Assembly (NCBI RefSeq): GCF_042726155.1
Contig: NZ_JBHXHV010000001.1
Span: 558,001-622,000 of the forward strand
Length of the DNA: 64,000 nucleotides
Reading direction: 5' to 3'
Source: Leucobacter sp042726155
Lineage (GTDB): Bacteria; Actinomycetota; Actinomycetes; Actinomycetales; Microbacteriaceae
Below are positions 33,265 to 41,262 of this stretch, piece by piece. Position numbers and translations under genes: made by a program. Position 1 is the stretch's first letter, and each line of letters opens with the position of its first letter. The notes beneath the pieces were generated by a model. That model saw only the letters and a list, made by a program, of their open reading frames with translations. It ran no database searches and was not told the DNA's origin.

Positions 33265-33290
33265 TAAAGTGAGGCAACCCTTACTAGACT
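33265..33290 (+). promoter_or_regulatory. DtxR-like iron box overlapping leaderless promoter
   Basis: The 19-mer at 33265-33283 (TAAAGTGAGGCAACCCTTA) agrees with the DtxR/IdeR consensus at about 12 of 19 positions. TAGACT (33285-33290) follows and ends 6 nt before the GTG of the heme oxygenase gene. Repression by iron-loaded DtxR is known for corynebacterial hmuO and is inferred here. Confidence 0.5.
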
Positions 33291-33296
33291 AGAGCG

Positions 33297-34355
33297 GTGA
33301 CGATTTTTGCGGATGACGTGATCTCGGGTGTGACCCGGCACATGAACGGTGACCATGCTGGCGATAATCTCCTGATCGCCCAGGCTTTCGGGTATCCCGA
33401 GGCAACGGAGAGCACGATGGTTGGCGTCACTGACGCCGCTGGTCAGTGGCGCGTGACTGACCCCGCGGGTGAGCACGAGCTGTCAGTGTCGTGGCCAAAC
33501 GGTCCGATCTCTGAGCGCCCGCAGATCCGCAGCGCGGTCGTCGAGCTGTATCAGGCAGCCTGCGCGAAACTGGGTGTCCCAGCTCGCGAGGAACACCAGG
33601 CGCCAACAGCAGCAACAACAGCACCGCACGGCGAACACGGCGCTCACGCCCACGCGCACGGCAAGCAGGCCGACGCCGCGCAGTCCGACGCCGCGCAAGG
33701 CACCGAAGACCGCCCGTTCTCGGTGGTCATTCGTGAGAGCTCGTGGTCGGATCACTCCGACAGCGAGGGCGCGACGTTCATGGAAGACATCATGCGCGGC
33801 AAGGGTTCGCTGCAGGACTACATCGACCTCGTCGCCCAGCACTTTTTCATGTACGAGGCGCTCGAAGCAGCGGCGGATCGGGTCGCAAGCGACCCCGACT
33901 TCTCCGGTTTCCACGCGCCCGCGCTCGTGCGGCTCCCCGCTCTCGAGGCTGACCTTGCGCACCTCATCGGCGCTGACTGGCGTGAGCGGATCGTTGCCGC
34001 ACCCGCGACTGCCGCCTACGCCGCCCGTATCAGCGAGGTTGCCGCCGAGGGCTGGGTAGCTGGCGTCGTCGCGCACCACTACACGCGCTATCTTGGCGAC
34101 CTGTCGGGTGGTCAGTACATCGCGAAGCGCGTGGCGAAGCAGCACGACCTGCCTAGCGCGGGCGTGGAATTCTACGACTTCACTGAGCTTGGGGATCTGG
34201 CCGAGTTTAAGAACCAGTACCGGGCCGCGCTCGATGTGCTTGGCACTCGTCTTGATGAGGCCGAGCGCGCACGCATGCTCGACGAGGTGCGCACCGCGTA
34301 CGCATTCAACACGGCGGTGTTCCGCGACCTCGGCCAGGCAAAGCTCGCGGCGTAG
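33297..34355 (+). CDS. DUF2470-heme oxygenase fusion
   Basis: 352 residues from a GTG. Residues about 1-95 are a DUF2470/HugZ-C-like domain (SGVTRHMNGDHAGDNLLIAQ). A linker follows that is Ala/Gln-rich with a His cluster (HGEHGAHAHAHGK). About 145-352 form a HmuO-type heme oxygenase: the proximal His aligns with SWSDHSDSEGATFM and the distal helix is RYLGDLSGGQYIAKR. It opens heme to biliverdin, CO and Fe(II), supplying iron. The DtxR-like box upstream fits iron control. No heme importer is linked. Confidence 0.92.
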   Translation: MTIFADDVISGVTRHMNGDHAGDNLLIAQAFGYPEATESTMVGVTDAAGQWRVTDPAGEHELSVSWPNGPISERPQIRSAVVELYQAACAKLGVPAREEHQAPTAATTAPHGEHGAHAHAHGKQADAAQSDAAQGTEDRPFSVVIRESSWSDHSDSEGATFMEDIMRGKGSLQDYIDLVAQHFFMYEALEAAADRVASDPDFSGFHAPALVRLPALEADLAHLIGADWRERIVAAPATAAYAARISEVAAEGWVAGVVAHHYTRYLGDLSGGQYIAKRVAKQHDLPSAGVEFYDFTELGDLAEFKNQYRAALDVLGTRLDEAERARMLDEVRTAYAFNTAVFRDLGQAKLAA

Positions 34356-34360
34356 CGCCC

Positions 34361-34518
34361 GCGCTTCGCTCTGTGGGCTGCCGCTGTGGCGGCACCAGTG
34401 ACGAGCGAACAGGCTACGCCTGTTCTTCGCGTCCCTCGCCCCGCGCTTCGCTCTGTGGGCTGCCGCTGTGGCGGCACCAGTGACGAGCGAACAGGCTACG
34501 CCTGTTCTTCGCGTCCCT
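34361..34518. repeat. 82-bp-period tandem duplication containing two hairpins per unit
   Basis: The first 76 nt of the unit at 34361 recur exactly at 34443-34518. Each unit holds TGCCGC-tgtg-GCGGCA and GAACAGGC-tac-GCCTGTTC hairpins. The second copy includes the last codons and stop of the helicase gene (complement), so the spacer copy is a duplicate of that gene end. It lies between convergent genes and probably acts as a doubled bidirectional terminator. Confidence 0.9.
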
Positions 34519-35770
34519 GCATAAATCTCACTACGTTCGGGTCTACGATCACGTCGCGGGGCTGGAGCGGGCGCTGGAGGTAGAGGCCGTCGAGCGAACG
34601 CACACGGCTCAGCGCGACGTAGGTCTGACCGGCGCTGAACGCGCGCGGCCCCAGATCGACGACGGCGGCGTCGTACGTGTGTCCCTGTGACTTGTGCACC
34701 GTGACTGCCCACGCGAGTCGCAGGGGGAACTGCTCGAACTCAGCGACGACCTCTTTCTCGAGCTTCTTTGTCTCTGCGTCGTACCGATAGCGGTACCGCT
34801 CCCAAACCATGGGCTCGACCTCGAACTCCTCGCGATCAACCTCGACCCAGACCGTCCCATCGACGCGCGACACCGTGCCGATGGTGCCGTTCACCCAGCG
34901 TCCATCGGAGTCGTTGCGCAGAAACATCACCTGCGCACCCGGTTTCAGTTCGAGCACCTCGTCGGCTGGGTACGTGTTCTCGCGAAACTCACCATTGATC
35001 TCGGCGACGGCGCGCAGCGAGGATCCCTGAATTTCGGCAAGCCGTTGAGCATTGAGCCGGTTGACGGTGGCGTTCGTTGTCGCGAGCGTGATGACGTCGC
35101 GGGGAGCGGGGCGCGCGCCGGCGGCGTTCAACTCGTTCGCCTGATCCTCGGCTACGACTCCGTGACGCACCGCGCCCAAGATCTGCTTGAAGCGATCGTC
35201 GCGCTGCCGGTGCACCTCAATGAGTTCGATGGTGGAGAGCGGAGTCGATGTCCAGACGTTCGCGTCGAAAAACCACAGCGAGCGGTACGTGTCAGCGAAA
35301 TAGGCCCGCTCATGCGGGTCGCGCGGCGGCACCGGCGGCAGCTGATACGGATCGCCGAACATAATGATCTGCGCGCCGCCAAACGGGTCGTGCTTCTTGC
35401 CGCGGGCGAGACGCAGTGACCGATCGATGGCGTCCATCAGATCCGCCGAGACCATCGAGATCTCGTCGATCACGAGGGTGTCGATCGCGGCGAGCATTTT
35501 CTTGAGCTCGGCGGGCTGATCGAGGTCGTGATCCGCGATGATTCCCGTGGGGAGTCGCAGTAGCGAGTGAATCGTCTGCCCGCCCACATTCAACGCCGCG
35601 ACGCCGGTCGGGGCACAGACCGCGATGATCTTGCTGGTGTTCCACGACAGGTGATTCAGGATCGTCGACTTGCCCGTGCCCGCACGACCCGTGATGAACA
35701 GGTGCTCGCGAGTGTGCTCGATCCGTTCATAGACGGCGAGCTGCTCGGCAGAAAGTTCGGGGCGGGCCAC
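34496..35770 (-). CDS. PIF1-like AAA/superfamily 1 DNA helicase
   Basis: 424 residues. Walker A FITGRAGTGKSTIL, Walker B VIDEISMVSADL, then CAPTGVAALNVGGQTIHS and, near the C-terminus, WAVTVHKSQGHTYDAAVVDL with YVALSRVRSLDGL, are the SF1B/PIF1 motifs. It unwinds DNA 5' to 3' and is thought to resolve structured DNA, a role that would suit a palindrome-rich genome, although that link is speculative. Its last residues are encoded inside the tandem duplication at 34361-34518. It starts 9 bp after the MFS gene on the same strand. Confidence 0.88.
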   Translation of the reverse strand: MARPELSAEQLAVYERIEHTREHLFITGRAGTGKSTILNHLSWNTSKIIAVCAPTGVAALNVGGQTIHSLLRLPTGIIADHDLDQPAELKKMLAAIDTLVIDEISMVSADLMDAIDRSLRLARGKKHDPFGGAQIIMFGDPYQLPPVPPRDPHERAYFADTYRSLWFFDANVWTSTPLSTIELIEVHRQRDDRFKQILGAVRHGVVAEDQANELNAAGARPAPRDVITLATTNATVNRLNAQRLAEIQGSSLRAVAEINGEFRENTYPADEVLELKPGAQVMFLRNDSDGRWVNGTIGTVSRVDGTVWVEVDREEFEVEPMVWERYRYRYDAETKKLEKEVVAEFEQFPLRLAWAVTVHKSQGHTYDAAVVDLGPRAFSAGQTYVALSRVRSLDGLYLQRPLQPRDVIVDPNVVRFMQGREEQA

Positions 35771-35779
35771 CTGAATAGG

Positions 35780-37102
35780 CTACTGCCCCTTCACCCGCAC
35801 TGGCAGCAACAGCAGCAGCCCAATGAGCAACACGATTCCGATGCCGATGATGCCGAAGATGGTGGATCCGCCGATCGCGATCGCGATCGTGAAGCCCGCC
35901 GGGGCCAGGAACGAGACTGCGCGTCCCGTGGTGGCGTAGAGACCGAAAATTTCGCCCTCGCGCCCCGGCGGGATGAGGCGGGCGAGGAACGAGCGGCTCG
36001 CCGACTGCACCGGACCGACGAAGATGCAGAGCATCAGGCCGAACACCCAGAACACCCACGTTCCCGCGTCGTGCAGTGCGAACACGAGCATTGCGCAGAT
36101 CACCATGAGCAGAATTGACGAAACCATCACGCGCTTCGCGCCCAGTCGGTCCTCGAAGAAACCGACGAGGATCGTCGCGAGGCCAGCAATCACGTTGGCG
36201 GCAATCGCGAATAGGATCACCGTCGTGTTGTCGAAACCGAAGCTGCGTGCCGCGATCACGCCACCGAACGTGAACACCCCAGCGAGACCGTCGCGGAAGA
36301 CGGCGCTCGCGAAGAGGAAGTACAGCGTCTGCCGGGCGTCTCGCCAGAGTCCAGCGACGCTCCGGAACACGTCAAGATACGCGGTAAAGAACCAGTGGCT
36401 CGAATTCTTCGGGTGCGCCACGGCTTCGATTTCAGGGACCGCGAAGAAGACCGGGATCGCAAAGACCGCAAACCACACGCCCGACAGCAGCATGGCGATT
36501 CGCACATCCCAGGACCCCTCGGAGGTGACGCCGAACCAGCCGACATCGGGGAAGATGAAGCCGATCAGGATCAGGGCGAGGAGCACGATGCCGCCCAGGT
36601 ACCCCATGCCCCAACCGACGCCAGAGATCTTGCCGACGTTTCGATTGTTCGCGATTTGACCGAGCATCGCGTTGTAGCTGACGCTCGCGAACTCGAACGC
36701 GACGTTGCCGATGGCGAGCAGCACGAGCCCGAAAATCAAGAACTGCTCGTCTGGTGCGACAAACACCATCAGCAGGGTGCACGCCACCACGATGGCTGTG
36801 TTGATCCCGAGCCAGGTCTTGCGGCGACCGGCTTGGTCGGTGAGCCGCCCGATCACGGGGGCGAAGAGCGCGACTACGATGCCGGCGACGAGTAGCGCCG
36901 TGCCCAATTCGGCCGAGACCTTTTCTTCGGGACCGAACGGCGCGCTAGTGATGTAGACGCTAAACACGAAGGTCGTGACGACCGCGTTGAACGAGGCTGA
37001 GCCCCAGTCCCAGAGTGACCACGCGAACACGGTTCGCTTCTTCACAGACTGGGGAGCTGCGGGGCCCGACGCAGCGGAAGCCGGCAGCACGTGCTCGCTC
37101 AT
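35780..37102 (-). CDS. UMF1/Atg22-type MFS transporter
   Basis: 440 residues, about 12 membrane segments. The N-terminal signature is FAWSLWDWGSASFNAVVTTF, and GQIANNRNVGKISGVGWGMGYLGG is typical of the UMF1 subfamily (yeast vacuolar amino-acid effluxer homologues); the bacterial substrates are unknown. The ATG at 37102 lacks an SD and has TACTCT (37109-37114, complement) 6 nt upstream, a leaderless layout. It is divergent from dnaK with a 230-bp gap. Confidence 0.88.
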   Translation of the reverse strand: MSEHVLPASAASGPAAPQSVKKRTVFAWSLWDWGSASFNAVVTTFVFSVYITSAPFGPEEKVSAELGTALLVAGIVVALFAPVIGRLTDQAGRRKTWLGINTAIVVACTLLMVFVAPDEQFLIFGLVLLAIGNVAFEFASVSYNAMLGQIANNRNVGKISGVGWGMGYLGGIVLLALILIGFIFPDVGWFGVTSEGSWDVRIAMLLSGVWFAVFAIPVFFAVPEIEAVAHPKNSSHWFFTAYLDVFRSVAGLWRDARQTLYFLFASAVFRDGLAGVFTFGGVIAARSFGFDNTTVILFAIAANVIAGLATILVGFFEDRLGAKRVMVSSILLMVICAMLVFALHDAGTWVFWVFGLMLCIFVGPVQSASRSFLARLIPPGREGEIFGLYATTGRAVSFLAPAGFTIAIAIGGSTIFGIIGIGIVLLIGLLLLLPVRVKGQ

Positions 37103-37151
37103 AGCAACAGAGTAGTGGTCGGTTGCGCCCGCCAACCATTGAAATCTGAGA

Positions 37152-37172
37152 GTTGAGTGAGATCGACTCAAG
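37152..37172. promoter_or_regulatory. HAIR box 1 (HspR site)
   Basis: GTTGAGT-N7-ACTCAAG matches the HAIR consensus CTTGAGT-N7-ACTCAAG at 13 of 14 positions. It lies upstream of the dnaK promoter. HspR, encoded at the end of this operon, represses through such sites. Confidence 0.88.
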
Positions 37173-37187
37173 TTTTATCGACTGAGC

Positions 37188-37215
37188 TTGACGTTCGCCG
37201 AGGCTTTGGTAAACT
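37188..37215 (+). promoter_or_regulatory. dnaK promoter
   Basis: TTGACG (37188-37193) and TAAACT (37210-37215) are 16 bp apart, a vegetative-type promoter. The -10 overlaps HAIR box 2, so HspR binding would block polymerase directly. The implied leader is about 110 nt. Confidence 0.75.
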
Positions 37216-37234
37216 TGAGTCCATCAGGCTCAAG
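37214..37234. promoter_or_regulatory. HAIR box 2 (HspR site)
   Basis: CTTGAGT-CCATCAG-GCTCAAG matches the HAIR consensus at 13 of 14 positions and overlaps the -10 and start region of the dnaK promoter. Confidence 0.88.
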
Positions 37235-37332
37235 ATCAGTGTGAGCGGCGCTCAGTCGCCACCGCGTGATCGAGGGTTCAGGCTCAGGGCAGGCACACCG
37301 TCGGCCCGATTCATTCGACAGAAGGAGTGCAT

Positions 37333-39183
37333 ATGTCACGCGCAGTAGGCATCGACCTCGGTACCACCAACTCAGTAGTCGCCGTTCTTGAGGGCGGCGA
37401 GCCCAGCGTTATTGCAAACGCTGAGGGTCTTCGCACGACCCCCTCGATCGTTGCGTTCACGAAAGACGGAGAGGTGCTCGTCGGCGAGACCGCGAAGCGC
37501 CAGGCCGTCACCAACGTCGACCGAACGCTCTCCTCGGTGAAGCGCCACATGGGCACCGACTGGAAGACCGACGAGATCGACGGCAAGCGGTACACCGCGC
37601 AGGAGATTAGCGCCCGCACGCTCATGAAGCTGAAGCGCGACGCTGAGACCTACCTCGGTGACAAGGTCACCGACGCGGTTATCACCGTTCCCGCTTACTT
37701 CAACGACGCCGAACGTCAGGCGACGAAGGAGGCCGGCGAGATCGCGGGCCTCAACGTGCTCCGCATCATCAACGAGCCCACCGCTGCCGCACTCGCGTAC
37801 GGGCTCGACAAGGGCAAAGAAGACGAGCTCATTCTCGTCTTCGACCTGGGTGGCGGCACGTTCGACGTCTCGCTGCTCGAGGTGGGCAAGGACGACGACT
37901 TCTCGACGATTCAGGTGCGCGCCACGGCCGGTGACAACCGCCTCGGTGGCGACGACTGGGATCAGCGCGTCGTGCAGTGGCTCATCACGCAGTTCAAGAA
38001 CTCGACCGGTGTCGACGTCGCAAAGGACAAGATCGCCCTGCAGCGTCTGAAGGAAGCCGCAGAGCAGGCGAAGAAGGAGCTCTCGAACTCGATGAGCACC
38101 CAGATTCAGCTGCCCTACCTCTCGCTCACCGAGAACGGCCCGGCGAACCTCGATGAGACGCTGACCCGCGCCAAGTTCGAAGAGCTGACGAAGGATTTGC
38201 TCGAGCGCACCCGCAAGCCGTTCCAGGACGTCATTGCAGAGGCCGGCGTCGGGGTGTCTGACATCGCGCACGTCGTGCTCGTCGGTGGCTCGACCCGTAT
38301 GCCCGCTGTGACCGAGCTCGTGAAGTCGCTGACCGGTGGCAAGGAGCCCAACAAGAGCGTCAACCCCGATGAGGTTGTCGCCGTGGGTGCCGCGCTGCAG
38401 GCCGGCGTGCTGAAGGGTGAGCGCAAGGACGTGCTGCTCATCGACGTCACCCCGCTGTCGCTCGGTATCGAGACCAAGGGTGGCATCATGACGAAGCTCA
38501 TCGAGCGCAACACGGCGATCCCGACCAAGCGCAGTGAGACCTTCACGACCGCGGAAGACAACCAGCCCTCCGTGGCCATCCAGGTGTTCCAGGGCGAGCG
38601 CGAGTTCACCCGCGACAACAAGAACCTCGGCACGTTCGAGCTGACCGGCATCGCGCCGGCCCCGCGCGGCATCCCGCAGGTCGAGGTCACGTTCGACATT
38701 GATGCCAACGGCATCGTGCAGGTCTCGGCGAAAGACAAGGGCACCGGCAAGGAGCAGACCATCACCATCTCCGGTGGTTCGACGCTCTCGAAGGAAGACA
38801 TCGAGCGCATGGTGCGCGAGGCTGAAGAGCACGCTGCTGAAGACAAGCAGCGTCGCGAGGCGGCCGAGGTGCGCAACAACGCCGAGCAGCTCGCCTACTC
38901 GACCGAGAAGCTCATCTCCGAGAACGAAGACAAGCTCCCGGAAGACGTGAAGACCGAGGTGCAGGGCGATCTTGACGAGCTGAAGTCGGCGCTCGCTGGC
39001 GAAGACGACGAGGCAGTGAAGACGGCCTCTGAGAAGCTCGGCCAGAGCCAGTCGAAGCTCGGCGAAGCGATCTACGCGGCCGCGCAGGCAGACGCCCCCA
39101 CCGAGGGCGCCACTGAGGAATCGTCGAACGACGATGACGTGGTGGACGCCGAGGTTGTTGAGGACGACGAGGAGAAGAAGTAA
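37333..39183 (+). CDS. dnaK: Chaperone DnaK (Hsp70)
   Basis: 616 residues from the ATG at 37333 with AAGGAG 5 nt upstream. The Hsp70 ATPase domain starts AVGIDLGTTNSVVAVLEGG and contains IINEPTAAALAYG and VFDLGGGTFDVSLLEVG; the linker DVLLIDVTPLSLGIETKGG leads into the substrate-binding domain and a helical lid. The C-terminus is highly acidic (VVDAEVVEDDEEKK). It folds and refolds proteins in ATP cycles with GrpE and DnaJ encoded next. Under HspR control by two HAIR boxes. Confidence 0.99.
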   Translation: MSRAVGIDLGTTNSVVAVLEGGEPSVIANAEGLRTTPSIVAFTKDGEVLVGETAKRQAVTNVDRTLSSVKRHMGTDWKTDEIDGKRYTAQEISARTLMKLKRDAETYLGDKVTDAVITVPAYFNDAERQATKEAGEIAGLNVLRIINEPTAAALAYGLDKGKEDELILVFDLGGGTFDVSLLEVGKDDDFSTIQVRATAGDNRLGGDDWDQRVVQWLITQFKNSTGVDVAKDKIALQRLKEAAEQAKKELSNSMSTQIQLPYLSLTENGPANLDETLTRAKFEELTKDLLERTRKPFQDVIAEAGVGVSDIAHVVLVGGSTRMPAVTELVKSLTGGKEPNKSVNPDEVVAVGAALQAGVLKGERKDVLLIDVTPLSLGIETKGGIMTKLIERNTAIPTKRSETFTTAEDNQPSVAIQVFQGEREFTRDNKNLGTFELTGIAPAPRGIPQVEVTFDIDANGIVQVSAKDKGTGKEQTITISGGSTLSKEDIERMVREAEEHAAEDKQRREAAEVRNNAEQLAYSTEKLISENEDKLPEDVKTEVQGDLDELKSALAGEDDEAVKTASEKLGQSQSKLGEAIYAAAQADAPTEGATEESSNDDDVVDAEVVEDDEEKK

Positions 39184-39185
39184 CC

Positions 39186-39782
39186 ATGGCACACGAGGAA
39201 CAGCGCACGCCCGGGGAAAACCCGAACGCTGACGAGGTTCCTGCTCAGGAGCCGGAGTCGAACGACTCCGGCTCCGTGCCCCAGCCCGACCTCACGGTCG
39301 ACGACATCCTGGGTGCCGAGCAGAGCGAGGCGGCGGCCGAGGCCGGCGCGTCAGCGGACGATGCCAACAACCCGTACCTTGATGATCTGCGCCGACTGAC
39401 CGCGGAATACGCGAACTACCGGAAGCGCACGGAGGCGAATGCCGCCATCGAAAAGCAGCGGGCAACCGCCGCGGCGGTGGCCCCCATGCTGACAGTGCTC
39501 GACGATCTCGATCGCGCGGAGAAGCACGGTGACCTCACCGAGGGCACCCCCTTCGCGACGATCGCGCAGAAGATTCGCGGAACGTTTGAACGGATCGGCG
39601 TGCAGAGCTTCGGCGAGGTGGGAGAGAATTTCGACCCGCAGCTGCACGAGGCCATCGCACAGGTACCGGTTCCAGGCACCGAGCAGCACACCGTGCTCGA
39701 CGTCATCGAGCGCGGGTATCGCATCGGCGAGGTCGAACTGCGCCCCGCCAAGGTAGCGGTGGCGGTGGGAGCGGATGGCTAG
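39186..39782 (+). CDS. grpE: Nucleotide exchange factor GrpE
   Basis: 198 residues. An acidic disordered N-terminus (about 1-55) is followed by the coiled-coil EYANYRKRTEANAAIEKQ and the beta domain ending ERGYRIGEVELRPAKVAVA. It releases ADP from DnaK. It begins 2 bp after the dnaK stop, and its 3' end overlaps dnaJ by 8 bp. Confidence 0.97.
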   Translation: MAHEEQRTPGENPNADEVPAQEPESNDSGSVPQPDLTVDDILGAEQSEAAAEAGASADDANNPYLDDLRRLTAEYANYRKRTEANAAIEKQRATAAAVAPMLTVLDDLDRAEKHGDLTEGTPFATIAQKIRGTFERIGVQSFGEVGENFDPQLHEAIAQVPVPGTEQHTVLDVIERGYRIGEVELRPAKVAVAVGADG

Positions 39783-40731
39783 TCAGGATTGGCTCGATAA
39801 AGACTTCTACCAGCTGCTCGGCGTCTCGAAAGATGTCGGAGACGCCGAACTCAAGAAGACGTACCGCAAGCTCGCGCGCAAGTATCACCCGGATTCCAAC
39901 CCGGGTGATGCCGTAGCAGAGGCGAAATTCAAGGAGATCAGCGAGGCCTACTCGGTGCTCTCTGACGCTGAACAGCGTGCTGAATACGATCAGATTCGCG
40001 CCATGGGCGCAGGCGGTGCTCGATTCACGTCGGGCGGCGGCGGCAACCAGGGCTTCGAAGATGTCTTTGGCGGAATGTTTGGCGGTGGAGGTGGGCGCAA
40101 CACCCACTTCCAGTCGGGCGGCCCGCAGGGGTACGAAGACATCTTCGGCGGCATGTTTGGCGGCGGGGCACCCCGTGGCCCGCAGCGGGGACGTGACATC
40201 CAGGCAACGACGACGCTCGACTTCGAGACGGCGGTGCAGGGTAAGACCGTTACGCTGCAGGCATCAACCGGTTCGGTCAAGGTCAAGATTCCCGCGGGAG
40301 TCTCAGACGGACAGAAGATCAAGGTGCGCGGCAAGGGCGAGCAGAGCCCGAACGGCGGGCCAGCGGGCGACATCATTCTCACGGTCAGCGTGCGTAAGCA
40401 CCCCGTCTTTGAGCGTGATGGCCAGAACCTGCGGCTGAAGCTGCCGGTGACCTTCTCGGAAGCGGCGCTCGGCGCCACAGTCGAGGTGCCGACACTCGGC
40501 GGGCCTCCGGTGAAGCTGAAGGTGCAGCCGGGTACCCCGAGCGGTCGCGTGCTGCGCGTCAAGGGTCGAGGCGTCTCCAGTGCCAAGGGCACCGGAGATC
40601 TCCTCGCCGAGGTGCAGATCGTAGTTCCCTCTCACCTCTCACCCGAGGCGGTCGAGGCGCTCGAAGCGTTCAAGGCAGTTGAACCACAAGAAAACCCGCG
40701 CGCAGATCTGCTGTCGCGGGCGAAGGGGTAA
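39775..40731 (+). CDS. dnaJ: DnaJ-type co-chaperone without zinc finger
   Basis: 318 residues. The J domain contains the HPD motif (KYHPDSNP), then a Gly/Phe-rich segment (about 80-135) and two beta-rich C-terminal domains. There is no CxxCxGxG zinc-finger region and not a single Cys, so it is a class B (CbpA/DnaJ1-like) J protein although it sits in the dnaK operon. It stimulates DnaK ATPase and delivers substrates. Translation is coupled to grpE through the 8-bp overlap. Confidence 0.93.
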   Translation: MASQDWLDKDFYQLLGVSKDVGDAELKKTYRKLARKYHPDSNPGDAVAEAKFKEISEAYSVLSDAEQRAEYDQIRAMGAGGARFTSGGGGNQGFEDVFGGMFGGGGGRNTHFQSGGPQGYEDIFGGMFGGGAPRGPQRGRDIQATTTLDFETAVQGKTVTLQASTGSVKVKIPAGVSDGQKIKVRGKGEQSPNGGPAGDIILTVSVRKHPVFERDGQNLRLKLPVTFSEAALGATVEVPTLGGPPVKLKVQPGTPSGRVLRVKGRGVSSAKGTGDLLAEVQIVVPSHLSPEAVEALEAFKAVEPQENPRADLLSRAKG

Positions 40732-40742
40732 CACCCACTGAT

Positions 40743-40795
40743 TGTGCGGGGTGTGCGAGGGCGGCCGATGTGGCCGCCGCCGCACACCCCGCACA
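40743..40795 (+). terminator. Hairpin between dnaJ and hspR
   Basis: TGTGCGGGGTGTGCG (40743-40757) pairs perfectly with 40781-40795, and an inner GGCGGCC/GGCCGCC (40760-40766, 40772-40778) extends the stem. There is no T-run. It may reduce read-through so that less repressor than chaperone is made, or protect the upstream mRNA. Confidence 0.6.
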
Positions 40796-40819
40796 CGCTC
40801 ACGAAAGTAGGTCAGGATC

Positions 40820-41242
40820 ATGGCGGATCCGCAGATGGATCGCTTCACGCCGGTCTTCGCGATCGCCGCGGCGGCCGAACTCGCTGAGATGCACCCCCAG
40901 ACGCTGCGGCAATACGACCGCATCGGGCTCGTCTCACCTCAGCGCACGCGCGGCAATACGCGGCGCTACTCGCTGCACGACGTGGCTCGGCTGCGCGAGG
41001 TCGCGAGACTTTCTTCCGAGGGGCTCAGTCTCGCCGGAATTCGACGCGTCCTCGAACTTGAAGACGAGGTGCGCCAGCTTGAGGGTCGCGTGCGAGATCT
41101 CGAGCGCGCGCTCACTGAAGAACGGCTCCAGCGCCCCGATCGGCGCGTATTCGCGGCCGGTTCGGCCGGCGGCGAAGTCGTCACGCTGCGACGCGGCACG
41201 CGCCTGCGCCGCAACGCAGAAGTCGTCGTGTGGCAGCCGTAG
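40820..41242 (+). CDS. hspR: Heat-shock repressor HspR (MerR family)
   Basis: 140 residues. The MerR-type winged helix reads PVFAIAAAAELAEMHPQTLR, then QYDRIGLVSPQRTRGNTRRYS, followed by a coiled coil (about 75-110). HspR binds HAIR boxes, using DnaK as co-repressor in Streptomyces, and thus senses free chaperone. Two HAIR boxes lie upstream of dnaK (37152, 37214), so this operon is autoregulated. It is separated from dnaJ by an 88-bp gap containing a strong hairpin. Confidence 0.96.
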   Translation: MADPQMDRFTPVFAIAAAAELAEMHPQTLRQYDRIGLVSPQRTRGNTRRYSLHDVARLREVARLSSEGLSLAGIRRVLELEDEVRQLEGRVRDLERALTEERLQRPDRRVFAAGSAGGEVVTLRRGTRLRRNAEVVVWQP

Positions 41243-41262
41243 GCGCCGGCGAAGGCGCAGGC

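Noticed and set aside
33483..34712. 409-codon minus-strand frame spanning the heme oxygenase gene and the tandem duplication
   Set aside because: It is antisense to a clear heme oxygenase and runs through the hairpin repeats.
37372..39192. Long open frame antisense to dnaK (606 codons)
   Set aside because: It mirrors dnaK codon by codon, has no RBS or family motif, and arises from high-GC codon bias.
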